Source: an uncultured Alphaproteobacteria bacterium | GTDB lineage: Bacteria > Pseudomonadota > Alphaproteobacteria > RF32 > CAG-239 | DNA: 64,000 bases | NCBI GenBank assembly: GCA_910576955.1 | Contig: CAJTJB010000001.1 | Coordinates: 248,001 to 312,000, forward strand | Direction: 5' to 3' | Part shown: one piece after another, positions 36,364-45,574 of the stretch | Layout: the number at the start of each line of letters is the position of its first letter | Numbering within the stretch: position 1 is the stretch's first letter | Notes under the pieces: model-generated | The model's database searches: none | What the model was told of the DNA's origin: nothing | What the model saw: the letters and a program-made list of their open reading frames with translations, nothing else | Program-made: the position numbers and the translations under genes

Positions 36364-37098
36364 TTATTCGCGGGTGCTCTTAATGTTATTCCCCATATAA
36401 GACAAATCATACCGCGTGATGGTTATGCCGAACGGATTTATTAAACCCAGCCTTTTATCTTCGTATTTTTCAGCATTAAAGTTCATACGCAATGTGGCTA
36501 TCCAACGGCTGATCAGCGGTTCAATATATTCCGGACCGGTATCTATGGTTTCAAACCGAACCTGCCAGAAATCAAATGACACGGGATATATCATATTTAT
36601 CTTTACCTTACGCCGGATATTCTTTTTTTGCAACGACTCAAAATATGGCAGTTCAGTTTGTTGAAAATCACGATAAACCTCTGTTGAAGACGCCAGATTC
36701 ACAAACCCGTTTTCATTGTAACGGCTCATCATTTCATCATAGTCTTCACCGATTGTATAACGCTGCTCAACATATTTTGCCATCAGGCTCTCGGTTACCA
36801 AATCGCCTGCATATGCCCGAGTTTCCGCTGGCTGCATTATTGATATTTGATAACGGTCATAATCTATCTGCAACGGTATCACCCTAACTTTTCGCTGCGG
36901 AATCAGGAGTGTCAACGTGCCGGCAAGAACCATATTTAAGCACAAACTGATTACCGAAATTACCACGAAAAAGCGGGAGGTCCATAAAAAGCGCCTTTCG
37001 GGAAATGCGCGAACGTCTACTTTTTCTGGATAATAGCCGAGCTCATCTTTTTGGGCTTTTTCCTTATATTTGAACAGAGTATAAAATAAATCAAACAT
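36364..37098 (-). CDS. VirB8-like type IV secretion inner-membrane protein, solitary
   Basis: 244 residues: short cytoplasmic start, one membrane span (about 42-66), then a periplasmic domain with VirB8 features in order: LMAKYVEQRYTIGEDYDEMM, a YNENGFVNLASSTEVYRDF segment, RKVKINMIYPVS, FWQVRFETIDTG, SRWIATLRMNF with the conserved Trp, and INPFGITITRYDLS (family form NPLGFxVTxY) near 221. VirB8 nucleates assembly of type IV secretion channels. No other virB gene is within the window, so this is either an orphan copy of a system elsewhere or a repurposed protein. It precedes clpP on the minus strand. Confidence 0.68.
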   Translation of the reverse strand: MFDLFYTLFKYKEKAQKDELGYYPEKVDVRAFPERRFLWTSRFFVVISVISLCLNMVLAGTLTLLIPQRKVRVIPLQIDYDRYQISIMQPAETRAYAGDLVTESLMAKYVEQRYTIGEDYDEMMSRYNENGFVNLASSTEVYRDFQQTELPYFESLQKKNIRRKVKINMIYPVSFDFWQVRFETIDTGPEYIEPLISRWIATLRMNFNAEKYEDKRLGLINPFGITITRYDLSYMGNNIKSTRE

Positions 37099-37231
37099 CT
37101 TCTCACCGTTCTTGAAATTCCATATTATCTCTATTTTACATGAAAGTTGTATAAAATCAAATAAAATACTATCAATTAAAAAATTTTTAGTGTAAATGTT
37201 TATTTGAACAATAATGTTTGAGGGAAAACTA

Positions 37232-39085
37232 ATGAAGAAACTTGTTTGTTTTATGGGAGCTGTTGCCGGTTTTGTGGGCGCTTGCTCTACTACTGCGCCG
37301 GAAGTTACCGTTGAGGCGCCAGCTATGTCCGCCTATTATTCCGACTGGGACAGAGCTGTCAGAGCCGATGTTGATATGCAGAATATGTATATCGGCACGC
37401 CGTCGAAAATCACAAAACCTGTTGATATGTATATGGCAATGGCTTTAGCTTTGAAATATAATTACACAAGAAGGCTGGCCAGCTATAAAGAAAGTCTGGG
37501 CGCAGATAATATTTCTTTGGCAGCGCTGCCGACCATGGCTGAAAATCTGGGGTATGAAAACAGCACGAATTCCGATGCAGTTCCGGCTGATTTGAAAGTT
37601 TCTTGGAATCTTTTAGACTTATCCGCACTTCAGTATCAGAACACGGCGGCTTCTCCCGAAACAGCTGCTCAAGAGCAAACACGCAAAGTTATCAATAACA
37701 TCATGCTGGAAACGCGTTCTTTGTATTGGAAAGCTTTAGCTGCGCAGCGGCTTATTCCGGTTATTGATGACATGAACGAGTATCTGGTTCGCGTTGTGGA
37801 TGAGATTAACGCTCGTTCAAATGAGATGGCTAAAGCAGGCAAAAATCCCTCAACGACTCTGCTTGTAAAAAAGAGAACTTATCTTGAAAACATCAAAAAA
37901 TTAGCTGATTTGAGAAAGAAATTTGACACAGCTCAAACCGAATTTGCCGGTTTGCTGGGGTTATATCCTTCCGCAGAAATCAAATTAGCCGGGGCGGAAT
38001 ACGGCAATTTCCCAATTCCGTCGCTGCGAGCTAAAATTCAGCAATTAGAATGGCTTGCATTAACGAATCGCCCTGAACTGCGCGCATTTGATTTGGGAAC
38101 ATCCAAAGACGAGCTGCAGCTTGTGATTAAAGATTTTGACAGCGTTAACAACAGTGATTATCGCCAAGACCCCAACTATTATAACAGAAAATGGGCAAAA
38201 GATTCGAATGCGCTGTCTATGACTGTTTTTGAAGAAGCTACTGATAATAATGACTTGACTTATAATTCATTAGCACGGCAGAGAATGGCGCACATTGTGC
38301 TTAATCAGGTTTATCTGGCATGGGCTATGTATCAGTCTGCCGTGGAAGATTATTACCTGAATATGGGCGTGGCGACAACGTCTGAAGATATTGCCGAAGA
38401 TATTACCAACAAAGAAGGCGCAAACAAAGCTATCAGCCATTTAGAATCGGCTCGCGCCATTATTGACGAGGCAAACGCTTTCTTATCTTATATAGACGTT
38501 CAGGAAGCAATCGGCAGATTATATGCCAGTATCGGGTTAGATGCTGTTCCGGCATCTATGCTTAAAGATACTCCGTCTGTTATCGCCGTACAAATCAGAG
38601 AATCGCTTGACAATTGGAGCAACGGTATCTTCTCGGCTGATGTTAAAGGCGCTTTGGCGACATCTTCCGGACAGAAACCTCCGGCAGATATTTCATCTGC
38701 GGCATTAGTTCCAAATGTTGTTGTCGGGACCGGATCTGATGTTAACATTAAAATTCCGGATGAAGTTTTCCAAAAAGTAAATTGGGAAGGAAATTATACA
38801 ACTGTTGCCGGCTCGTTAGATGATGCGGGGTTGCCTGCTTGGTTGAAATATGATGACAAAACTCACACCTTTACCGGGCATCCGACGATGGAAGACGAAG
38901 GAGATTATCGCATTAAAGTGTATGCTTTAGATAATTCCGGCAACAGCGCGGTGCTTGGCTTTACGATTACCGTAAATAATGTTTATATTCAAACGATGGA
39001 ATATAAAGGGCTGACCGGTTACAGACGTGCTAAAGTATATCATAAATGCACACCGGGAACGCCTTGTGCAAAAAATGATATATAA
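37232..39085 (+). CDS. TolC-like outer-membrane lipoprotein with C-terminal Ig-like domain
   Basis: 617 residues from ATG 37232 (GAGGG seven bases upstream). The signal peptide ends FVGAC (lipobox, Cys18). Residues about 60-445 look like a TolC/OEP trimeric efflux component: SWNLLDLSALQYQNTAA, long helices, LTNRPELRA, and the repeat half ending in VQEAIGRLYASIGLD. After a linker, about 497-585 form a putative Ig/He_PIG-type domain (GLPAWLKYDDKTHTFTGHP, then YALDNSGNSAVLGFTITV). A Tyr/Lys/Cys-rich tail closes it. No membrane-fusion or pump gene is adjacent. A GT-C gene follows after 11 bases. Confidence 0.75.
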   Translation: MKKLVCFMGAVAGFVGACSTTAPEVTVEAPAMSAYYSDWDRAVRADVDMQNMYIGTPSKITKPVDMYMAMALALKYNYTRRLASYKESLGADNISLAALPTMAENLGYENSTNSDAVPADLKVSWNLLDLSALQYQNTAASPETAAQEQTRKVINNIMLETRSLYWKALAAQRLIPVIDDMNEYLVRVVDEINARSNEMAKAGKNPSTTLLVKKRTYLENIKKLADLRKKFDTAQTEFAGLLGLYPSAEIKLAGAEYGNFPIPSLRAKIQQLEWLALTNRPELRAFDLGTSKDELQLVIKDFDSVNNSDYRQDPNYYNRKWAKDSNALSMTVFEEATDNNDLTYNSLARQRMAHIVLNQVYLAWAMYQSAVEDYYLNMGVATTSEDIAEDITNKEGANKAISHLESARAIIDEANAFLSYIDVQEAIGRLYASIGLDAVPASMLKDTPSVIAVQIRESLDNWSNGIFSADVKGALATSSGQKPPADISSAALVPNVVVGTGSDVNIKIPDEVFQKVNWEGNYTTVAGSLDDAGLPAWLKYDDKTHTFTGHPTMEDEGDYRIKVYALDNSGNSAVLGFTITVNNVYIQTMEYKGLTGYRRAKVYHKCTPGTPCAKNDI

Positions 39086-39096
39086 AGGACGGTCAG

Positions 39097-40647
39097 GTGT
39101 TTGACTATATAGAAAAGCATCCTATCGTTTTTACTATCTTAATATGCTTGCTGTTATTTTTAACAGCAGGCATATTTTATAATGCGGTGCCGATAAGCGA
39201 TTTTCAGGCATCCTATCTGATTTTTGCGGGGATTTTGGCTTCATGTACGGATGGTTACAATAAGCGAATCGGAATTATTTTGGCAACGCTTTTCCTTTTT
39301 CTGTTGTTTCTAACGGCAGATGCCCGCAGCAGCATTTATCTTATCGGCGAATACGGAATTTTATCATTATTTACGTTTCTCAACAAATCCCGTTCGAATA
39401 TTTTTATATTTGCAATAACAGCGGCGGCGTTTTTATTGCATTTGCATTATATACAATATACGCCTGTAAATATCCGACAGCATGATATAAATGGCATTAT
39501 GCTGTATATGAAACAGATTACGCAAAACGGTCTGAATATTTTACAATTTGACCCGTGGCATATGTATTATCTGTTTCACCAACCGCTGCATTTTATCTTT
39601 GCCGGCTATTTATTATCTTTGGAATTATATTTGTGGAACTCCAACGCCTTGGCTTTAGAGGGAGTGCAATATTTGTCTTTGTTATATGTGACGCTCACCA
39701 CCATTACGGCAGCCGCTATTTTCAAAGAACTTCATATTGTGGGGAAACCATTTTATGCCTTGTTGCTATTGTTTGCATTTAACCCGACGCTTACGCTGTT
39801 TTCCGGATATCTTTCCGATGATGCTCCGGCGGTTTTTTGGAGCGTTTGCGTTGTCTATTTTATTATCAGATGGTACAAGGCGGAGCGGGCAAAAGATATT
39901 GTTTTTGCGGCGGTTTGTTTTGGTTTCGGGGTGCTGACAAAATTATCCGTTTTAATGATGGTGCCGGCTGTCTGTTTTATTTTTGCGTACAAGTTATTTT
40001 TCACGCTGTCCGACAGGCAAAAAACTTTGCAGCAAATAAGCTGTTTTATTATTGTTGCCGTACCGCTTGCGCTGCTATGGATTATACGCAACCATATTTT
40101 ATTTGATATGCAATTTTTCAATATTCCCGACACATCTCCTGCGGGACAGAATTTTAAATATCTGACTTTAACGGAGCGAATCGGTGACTTTTCAATGTTT
40201 TCTTATCCGTTTCTTGATGCGCCCAAAGTTAATGACGCCAATATCTTCCTTGCACTGATTAAGACAGAACTGTTCGGCGAATGGGATTTCAGCATTGCGA
40301 ATCATTTTGTTTATTTGCCGGCACTGATACTTTATGTTCTGAATATTTCAATTAAGTTTTTGGCATTTGCCGGATGCCTTTCAGGGGTAAAAAATTCAAC
40401 CATTGAGCATCCGTTTGAGGGAATGTTTGCTATTCTTTATTTAACAATTTGGCTTTACGCTTTAAAGTATGCGCTTGATTATCCTTATATTTGTTCAACC
40501 GATTTCAGATTGTTTGCACAACTTATGTTGCCTGAAGCTATTTTACTTTTTGCGGCTTGTCCAAAGATAATGAAAAACGCCGCATTTCCGGCACTTTCCA
40601 TATCATATGCGGCGTTAAGCTGTTTCATTTATCTGTTCGGAATCTAA
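39097..40647 (+). CDS. Polytopic GT-C-like glycosyltransferase
   Basis: 516 residues with a dozen or so hydrophobic segments. Elements of GT-C enzymes are present: RQHDINGIMLYM in the first long loop region (about 127-138), LFSGYLSDDAPAVFW, and KLSVLMMVPAVCFIF around a repeated tetraspan core. No soluble catalytic domain is present. Start GTG 39097 follows AAAGGA. It is probably cotranscribed with the TolC-like gene. The sugar and acceptor are unknown. Its stop shares four bases with the convergent DUF2155 gene. Confidence 0.6.
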   Translation: MFDYIEKHPIVFTILICLLLFLTAGIFYNAVPISDFQASYLIFAGILASCTDGYNKRIGIILATLFLFLLFLTADARSSIYLIGEYGILSLFTFLNKSRSNIFIFAITAAAFLLHLHYIQYTPVNIRQHDINGIMLYMKQITQNGLNILQFDPWHMYYLFHQPLHFIFAGYLLSLELYLWNSNALALEGVQYLSLLYVTLTTITAAAIFKELHIVGKPFYALLLLFAFNPTLTLFSGYLSDDAPAVFWSVCVVYFIIRWYKAERAKDIVFAAVCFGFGVLTKLSVLMMVPAVCFIFAYKLFFTLSDRQKTLQQISCFIIVAVPLALLWIIRNHILFDMQFFNIPDTSPAGQNFKYLTLTERIGDFSMFSYPFLDAPKVNDANIFLALIKTELFGEWDFSIANHFVYLPALILYVLNISIKFLAFAGCLSGVKNSTIEHPFEGMFAILYLTIWLYALKYALDYPYICSTDFRLFAQLMLPEAILLFAACPKIMKNAAFPALSISYAALSCFIYLFGI

Positions 40648-41411
40648 TCGCGGCGCAACCCTTTGATTTCCGCCTCGATAGCATCTGACAAATCGTCATT
40701 GCCGCTTTCGGTTTCCTTTTTTAATTCCGTATCTGCTGTTTCTTCCTGCATTTTGGTAAAGAGCAACAGGTTTTCCGGTTCTTCGCCTTCTTCAATTTCG
40801 CTCACATATGAGGTTGATGTTTCGGAGATATAGGCGGGCGTTTCCCGAATATCCTTTTCAATATCCCTATCTTCATTTATGAACTCTTTAATGCGGATAA
40901 CCTGCTCTTTTTCCGGTGCAGCTTGTTCACCGGCTGTTTCCTCTTTAGCAACGTTTTTACCGGAAATAACATCCTTTGCAGGCAAATTGTCGCGTTGTTT
41001 TAGTTCTTCTTCCGTCAGTAATTTGGCGGCTTCCACTTCAGCATCTATGCATTCAAGCAGCCACACGTCATAAATGGGGTGCTCAATCGCATTTATTCCG
41101 GGAGTTGAAGACAACATCCATCCGCGGAAAATATTATATTCATCCTCGCCGAAACTTTTATCTGCCACATCAACAAACGCAAAATTTTCGGGCGTTTCTT
41201 CCGCCGGACGTTTTTTGCACGCACGCAACACCAGCGAAAAATCGCCAAAACTTATTTTGGAATTAACCGGCACGGTGATTTTATTGACGCGCCCCGTCAC
41301 CTTATCCATTGCCTGCATTAACGCTGCATTTGTCGGAATTTCTGCCGCCAGTGCGGGTGCACACATTAAACAGCAAAGCGCTGCCGTATATTTCAGCTTA
41401 TTTTTCATCAT
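40644..41411 (-). CDS. DUF2155 secreted protein with long acidic tail
   Basis: 255 residues. After a signal peptide (about 1-23), residues 28-130 match DUF2155, an alphaproteobacterial family: MDKVTGRVNKITVPV, FSLVLRACKKRPAEETPENFAFV, FRGWMLSSTPGINAIEHPIYDVWLLEC. The usual protein stops near here; this one continues for about 120 Glu/Asp/Lys-rich residues of low complexity. Function of the family is unknown. Its ATG overlaps the second MCE gene by 14 bases, so it is translationally coupled to lipid-transport genes, which hints at an envelope-lipid role. Confidence 0.82.
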   Translation of the reverse strand: MMKNKLKYTAALCCLMCAPALAAEIPTNAALMQAMDKVTGRVNKITVPVNSKISFGDFSLVLRACKKRPAEETPENFAFVDVADKSFGEDEYNIFRGWMLSSTPGINAIEHPIYDVWLLECIDAEVEAAKLLTEEELKQRDNLPAKDVISGKNVAKEETAGEQAAPEKEQVIRIKEFINEDRDIEKDIRETPAYISETSTSYVSEIEEGEEPENLLLFTKMQEETADTELKKETESGNDDLSDAIEAEIKGLRRD

Positions 41412-41853
41412 TGTTTGTCACCATAAAGATAATTTCACCCACCATATCTTCTAAAGATTTGGCATCTTTCGTATTTGTCGCCGTTGAACCAGCAGCCATT
41501 TTTTCTTTTGCTTTTCCCGGTTCAATCTTAACATATTTATCGCCCATCAGCCCGTCGCCGGCAATCATTATCTGACTGTCTACGGGTAACGAAATCTGCG
41601 GCATTATGCTTAATTTAACATCTACCATATAATCCAGCGGGTTTACGCTTTGAGATACGACAGTTCCAACTTTGATGCCGTTTATTCGCACGTCTGCGCC
41701 CGTATTTAACCCGCCCACTTTTAAAAAGCGGCTGTTTATCTCATAACCTTTTACCACCTGCAAATCCGACACGCGGTATGCAAACATCATAAACAGGGCT
41801 GCGACGGCTAACACGACCAGCCCCATAATTGTTTCCACCGGCTTTTTATTCAT
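41398..41853 (-). CDS. MCE-domain (MlaD-like) protein, second copy
   Basis: 151 residues: one N-terminal membrane anchor (about 9-29) and a single MCE domain with GGLNTGADVRINGIKVGTV and GDGLMGDKYVKIEPG. MlaD forms the hexameric ring of the inner-membrane phospholipid transporter MlaFEDB. ATG 41853 follows AAAGGAGAAGAC and overlaps the first MCE gene by eight bases. It ends inside the DUF2155 start. mlaE and mlaF are not adjacent; MlaC is at 28.9 kb. Confidence 0.85.
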   Translation of the reverse strand: MNKKPVETIMGLVVLAVAALFMMFAYRVSDLQVVKGYEINSRFLKVGGLNTGADVRINGIKVGTVVSQSVNPLDYMVDVKLSIMPQISLPVDSQIMIAGDGLMGDKYVKIEPGKAKEKMAAGSTATNTKDAKSLEDMVGEIIFMVTNNDEK

Positions 41854-42361
41854 TGTCTTCTCCTTTATCTTCTGCCTTGTTTGACCGGGCTTGTTTTCCC
41901 TTGCCCATTGCCACAATGCGTTCAAGCAATTCTTCTAATACGAGGGCATCCTGCGTATAGCTGATGCTGCCTTTATCCGGAATATAATCTTCTGACCCGC
42001 CGACTTCTATTTCAACATATTTGCCGCCTATCAGCCCGAAGCTGACAATCGAAGCGCTGCTGTCATCCGGTATGCGGTAACGGCTGCTGATGTTTAAGGT
42101 CAGGCGAGAATTAAAATTTTCATCAAGTTCGGCTTTTGAGACACGCCCGATATTTACGCCCGAAAGACGGACGGCATCTCCAACATTCAAACCGTCCGTG
42201 CGGCCAAAACTTGCGTATATGTCATATGTATCGCCGATGCCTCGATTTTTGATTGAGGCATTATGCGAAATGGTTACGAACACAACAATCAGGACAACGG
42301 CAAGAGCCATTATTCCGGTGCGAATCGACTTTTCTTCCTCAATAGAATATTTTTCCTGCAA
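41846..42361 (-). CDS. MCE-domain (MlaD-like) protein, first copy
   Basis: 171 residues with an N-terminal anchor (about 15-33), one MCE domain (TDGLNVGDAVRLSGVNIGRV, then SFGLIGGKYVEIEVGG) and a short charged tail. Start TTG 42361, seven bases after GGAG. It resembles the next gene closely enough to suggest tandem duplication, though they are clearly diverged. The two could form mixed or alternative rings. The operon runs MCE1-MCE2-DUF2155, each pair overlapping. Confidence 0.85.
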   Translation of the reverse strand: MQEKYSIEEEKSIRTGIMALAVVLIVVFVTISHNASIKNRGIGDTYDIYASFGRTDGLNVGDAVRLSGVNIGRVSKAELDENFNSRLTLNISSRYRIPDDSSASIVSFGLIGGKYVEIEVGGSEDYIPDKGSISYTQDALVLEELLERIVAMGKGKQARSNKAEDKGEDNE

Positions 42362-42385
42362 AATCTTGCTCCGTTATATTTTATT

Positions 42386-42507
42386 ATAAACACTTTGTTT
42401 ATAGAATATAAATAATTTTTTGTCACCTATGTTTTGATTTATTCCGCCAAATTGTGAAAATTTTAAACATTTTCCGTTATATATGCTTTATAGCTTTTTG
42501 TTTATAG
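42386..42507. promoter_or_regulatory. Divergent control region with ATAAACA dyad and TTTGTTTATAG repeats
   Basis: ATAAACA-CTT-TGTTTAT (42386-42402) is a perfect seven-base dyad. Its right part, TTTGTTTATAG, recurs at 42497-42507 just before the ABC gene. Both divergent operons might share a regulator, though both motifs are AT-rich. Confidence 0.35.
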
Positions 42508-42515
42508 GGTAGATT

Positions 42516-43235
42516 ATGATTAATATTCAACATATTTCCAAAGAATATGGCGGCAAAATAGTTTTAAATAACCTTAATCTCACTTTACGCCGCGGCGAGG
42601 TTGCGGCATTGGTGGGGGAGAACGGTGCCGGGAAATCAACGCTTATGCGCATTATGTGCGGATATGTGGCTCCGTCTGAAGGCAATGTATCTATATTCGG
42701 CAATGACATCCGTGAGCAAAGAATAAAAGCCTTGCAGCATATCGGATATGTTCCTGAAATCTCAAATTTATACGGTGATATGATTGTTTATGATTTTCTA
42801 AAATGGATTGCCGAGCTGCACGCCGTTAAAAATGCCGACGCCGCCATTCTTGATGCTGCAGAAAAAATACATATTACGGAAACCTTTTCACAAAAGATTG
42901 AAACCCTTTCCAAAGGATATAAAAAACGGGTGGAGATTGCCTCGGCAATTTTGCATAATCCGGATATTCTTATTCTAGACGAGCCGACAGACGGACTCGA
43001 CCCTAACCAAAAAAGAGATTTGCGTAAGTTTATGAAACAATATGCCCACAAGAATATTGTTTTGCTCTCAACGCATGTTTTGGAAGACACAAAAGACGCG
43101 GACAGAATTATCATGCTGGCCGATGGGAAAATCATAAAAGATACCAGCATCGCCGAATTTAAAAAAATATCTAAAAGCAGAGATCTCGGCGAAGCTTTTC
43201 ACTTGTTAACCGAACAGGCGAAGGAGGAAGAATGA
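42516..43235 (+). CDS. ABC transporter ATP-binding protein, GldA-like
   Basis: 239 residues. Walker A GENGAGKST (34-42), a Q-loop within the VPEISNLYGDM region, signature LSKGYKKRVEIA, Walker B ILILDEPTDGLDP and the H-loop LLSTHVLEDTKD. It belongs with ABC-2-type exporters of the Gld/Nos type. ATG follows AGGGTAGATT. Its stop overlaps the permease start as ATGA, so the two are made together. Confidence 0.88.
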   Translation: MINIQHISKEYGGKIVLNNLNLTLRRGEVAALVGENGAGKSTLMRIMCGYVAPSEGNVSIFGNDIREQRIKALQHIGYVPEISNLYGDMIVYDFLKWIAELHAVKNADAAILDAAEKIHITETFSQKIETLSKGYKKRVEIASAILHNPDILILDEPTDGLDPNQKRDLRKFMKQYAHKNIVLLSTHVLEDTKDADRIIMLADGKIIKDTSIAEFKKISKSRDLGEAFHLLTEQAKEEE

Positions 43236-45574
43236 AACAATTTCTTGTGCAGTTTAAAAAAGATTTTGCCGCTTATTTCAGCGGCGTTAACGCGTATCTG
43301 ATTATCTTTGCCTATTATCTGCTGTCTTTTTTTTCCGCACTTTATTTGGGCGATTATTTTGTGCGCGAAACGGATGTTATGAATGCCTATTTTGTGATGC
43401 AGCCGCTGGTTTTGGTTTTGATTATTCCCGCTGTTACCATGCGCACTTGGGCAGATGAAATCAAGAGCGGCACAATTGAACTCTTATTAACCCAGCCTAT
43501 CAGCCATACGGTTTTGGCATTGTCAAAATTCTGCGCTGCTTTTGCTTTCTTTTTGGTGCTGATTTTATGCTCTGTTCCTTTCTTGTTTATTTCCGGCATC
43601 TTGTCTTTTTTGGATTGGGGGATGGTTATTTCCGCATATCTCGGCTTGATTTTTTCGGGGGCATTGTTTACTGCCGCAGGCTGTTTGATTTCCTCTTGCT
43701 GCCGCAGCGTTATTACCAGTTTTGTATGTACCGTTTTTGTATTATTTTTTATATTGCAGCTTGATTTTTCGGCATCCGGCACATGTCTGCCGGTTAACGC
43801 GTTCGGCTTTGGCTATCATTATCGCGCTTTTTTAAGCGGCGCTTTGTTATGGGGTAATTCAGCATATTTCATTCTAGCAACACTTTTGCTGCTTTGGCTA
43901 AATGTGGTTATGCTAACGCAGCGTTCCGACACTTCGGCAAACGGAAAGCGTTTGTTTCGTTATTTTTCCGTTTTATTATTTGTGATATTCTTTTCCGGCA
44001 ATTTAAGCGCTTTTTTGTTTTCTGACACTATTGCAGACTTTACAGACAATAAGATGTATACTTTAACGGAGAAAAACCGGAATTTTTTGCATTCTTTAGA
44101 CAAACGAATCGACATCACCCTATATGAGGCAAAAAGCAAACGTGAAGACGGAAGCTCGCGTTATGCTTCATATGCCGCCTATATCGAACGCTTTTTACAG
44201 CAAATCCAAAAATATTCATTCGGGGCTGTCCGTTATTCTGTTATCCGTGTTGAGCCGTTCAGCGCTTTAGAACGTCGGCTTATCAGGGACAATATCCCCT
44301 ATGAAGAAGATAATTTCGGCAATAAAAGCTTTATGGCGATGGATGTTTCCGACAATAGCGGCAACATGTTGCAAATTAACGCCTTGGAAAGCTTGAGGCA
44401 AAATTTGTTAGAAACGGACATTATGCGCCTTATCCGGATGTTTGGCAAAGAAAAGAAATCTGTCGCACTGTATGTTTCTTCCGATGAGCTAAACGAAATG
44501 CAAGGTTTTTATAATTTTTTAAACGAATTTTATAATGTGGATTTTATCCATTCGGATACGCAATTTATACCCAATACCTACGATGCCGTTATATTAATTA
44601 ACCCCACAGAATTATCTTATGGGTTTCTGCCGGCACTTGACCAGTATATCTTAAATGGCGGAAACGTGGTTATGTTCCATGAGCCCTCCCTCTTGGGACA
44701 TGGCGACAACTCTGACTTATCAGATTTTCTCAACACTTACGGCATTAAACCGCTTGCAAATTTCGATATTGCCGACGGCAGTTCCCCAATACGTCCGGCA
44801 ATGCCGTATAAAGCCGAAGACCGAGATGATATTCGTGTGGTGATGACGAACGAAGCCGGCGAGGTTCAAACCCGTCCCAGCCGTTTATTCGCCTCAATGC
44901 CTATATTGGTTTCAGACAATAAAAACATCGGTGTTTTGACCAAAGGGAAATTTGAAACACACTATCGGGAGTTTGCTGAAAATAGAGCCGGCTTTTTATC
45001 CGAATCTTCACAAAGCGGGCAGTTCTTTTTCTTTTATGACAGCGACATCTTAAAAGACTACCTGTATGCGGCAGATGAATCTAAAGGGGCGGGATTTTAC
45101 CAAATTGTTTCATTTGCCGACAATCAATTATTTTATTTGCAGCTTATTGACAAGGCGACCCATAACGGGATTGAAACCGAACTTAATTACCCCCATTATT
45201 CGATGAATTTAGCCGGTATCAGCACTTTTATCCTCAAAGCCCAACAGAAAAACTATCAAGAAATGCTTGACACACTGCAAACTAAAATCAACTCCCTTAA
45301 AAAAGCTTTAGATTTTGCGGATACATCTTCGGTGAGAAATCTCGGAACCCGACATAAGCTGACATTAGACTTGGAAGAGGCAGAGGATGCGCTTAACGAA
45401 ACCAAAAAGCTTATTATTGCCGATTATCATTCGGCTATTGCCGGTTTGACCATTGGTATCCTTTTAGTCATTCCTTGCTTTTTACTTGGTATCTTATGCC
45501 TCGCTTTATACATTTTCCGTAAACACAAAAGGTGCAAAATCAGGAGGTTAATATCTGATGAAATTACACATTAA
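43232..45574 (+). CDS. Fused ABC-2 permease and GldG-like periplasmic protein
   Basis: 780 residues. The first 235 form a six-span ABC-2 permease (GldF type: VTMRTWADEIKSGTIELLLT). After a further span (about 245-263) comes a GldG/ABC_transp_aux domain, beginning DFTDNKMYTLTEKNRNFLHS and including LYVSSDELNEMQGFYNFLNE and AVILINPTELSYGFLP. It ends in a coiled coil and one last span near 745-770. Permease and GldG are separate genes in Bacteroidetes; fusions are known in other phyla. The substrate is not known. Confidence 0.83.
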   Translation: MKQFLVQFKKDFAAYFSGVNAYLIIFAYYLLSFFSALYLGDYFVRETDVMNAYFVMQPLVLVLIIPAVTMRTWADEIKSGTIELLLTQPISHTVLALSKFCAAFAFFLVLILCSVPFLFISGILSFLDWGMVISAYLGLIFSGALFTAAGCLISSCCRSVITSFVCTVFVLFFILQLDFSASGTCLPVNAFGFGYHYRAFLSGALLWGNSAYFILATLLLLWLNVVMLTQRSDTSANGKRLFRYFSVLLFVIFFSGNLSAFLFSDTIADFTDNKMYTLTEKNRNFLHSLDKRIDITLYEAKSKREDGSSRYASYAAYIERFLQQIQKYSFGAVRYSVIRVEPFSALERRLIRDNIPYEEDNFGNKSFMAMDVSDNSGNMLQINALESLRQNLLETDIMRLIRMFGKEKKSVALYVSSDELNEMQGFYNFLNEFYNVDFIHSDTQFIPNTYDAVILINPTELSYGFLPALDQYILNGGNVVMFHEPSLLGHGDNSDLSDFLNTYGIKPLANFDIADGSSPIRPAMPYKAEDRDDIRVVMTNEAGEVQTRPSRLFASMPILVSDNKNIGVLTKGKFETHYREFAENRAGFLSESSQSGQFFFFYDSDILKDYLYAADESKGAGFYQIVSFADNQLFYLQLIDKATHNGIETELNYPHYSMNLAGISTFILKAQQKNYQEMLDTLQTKINSLKKALDFADTSSVRNLGTRHKLTLDLEEAEDALNETKKLIIADYHSAIAGLTIGILLVIPCFLLGILCLALYIFRKHKRCKIRRLISDEITH

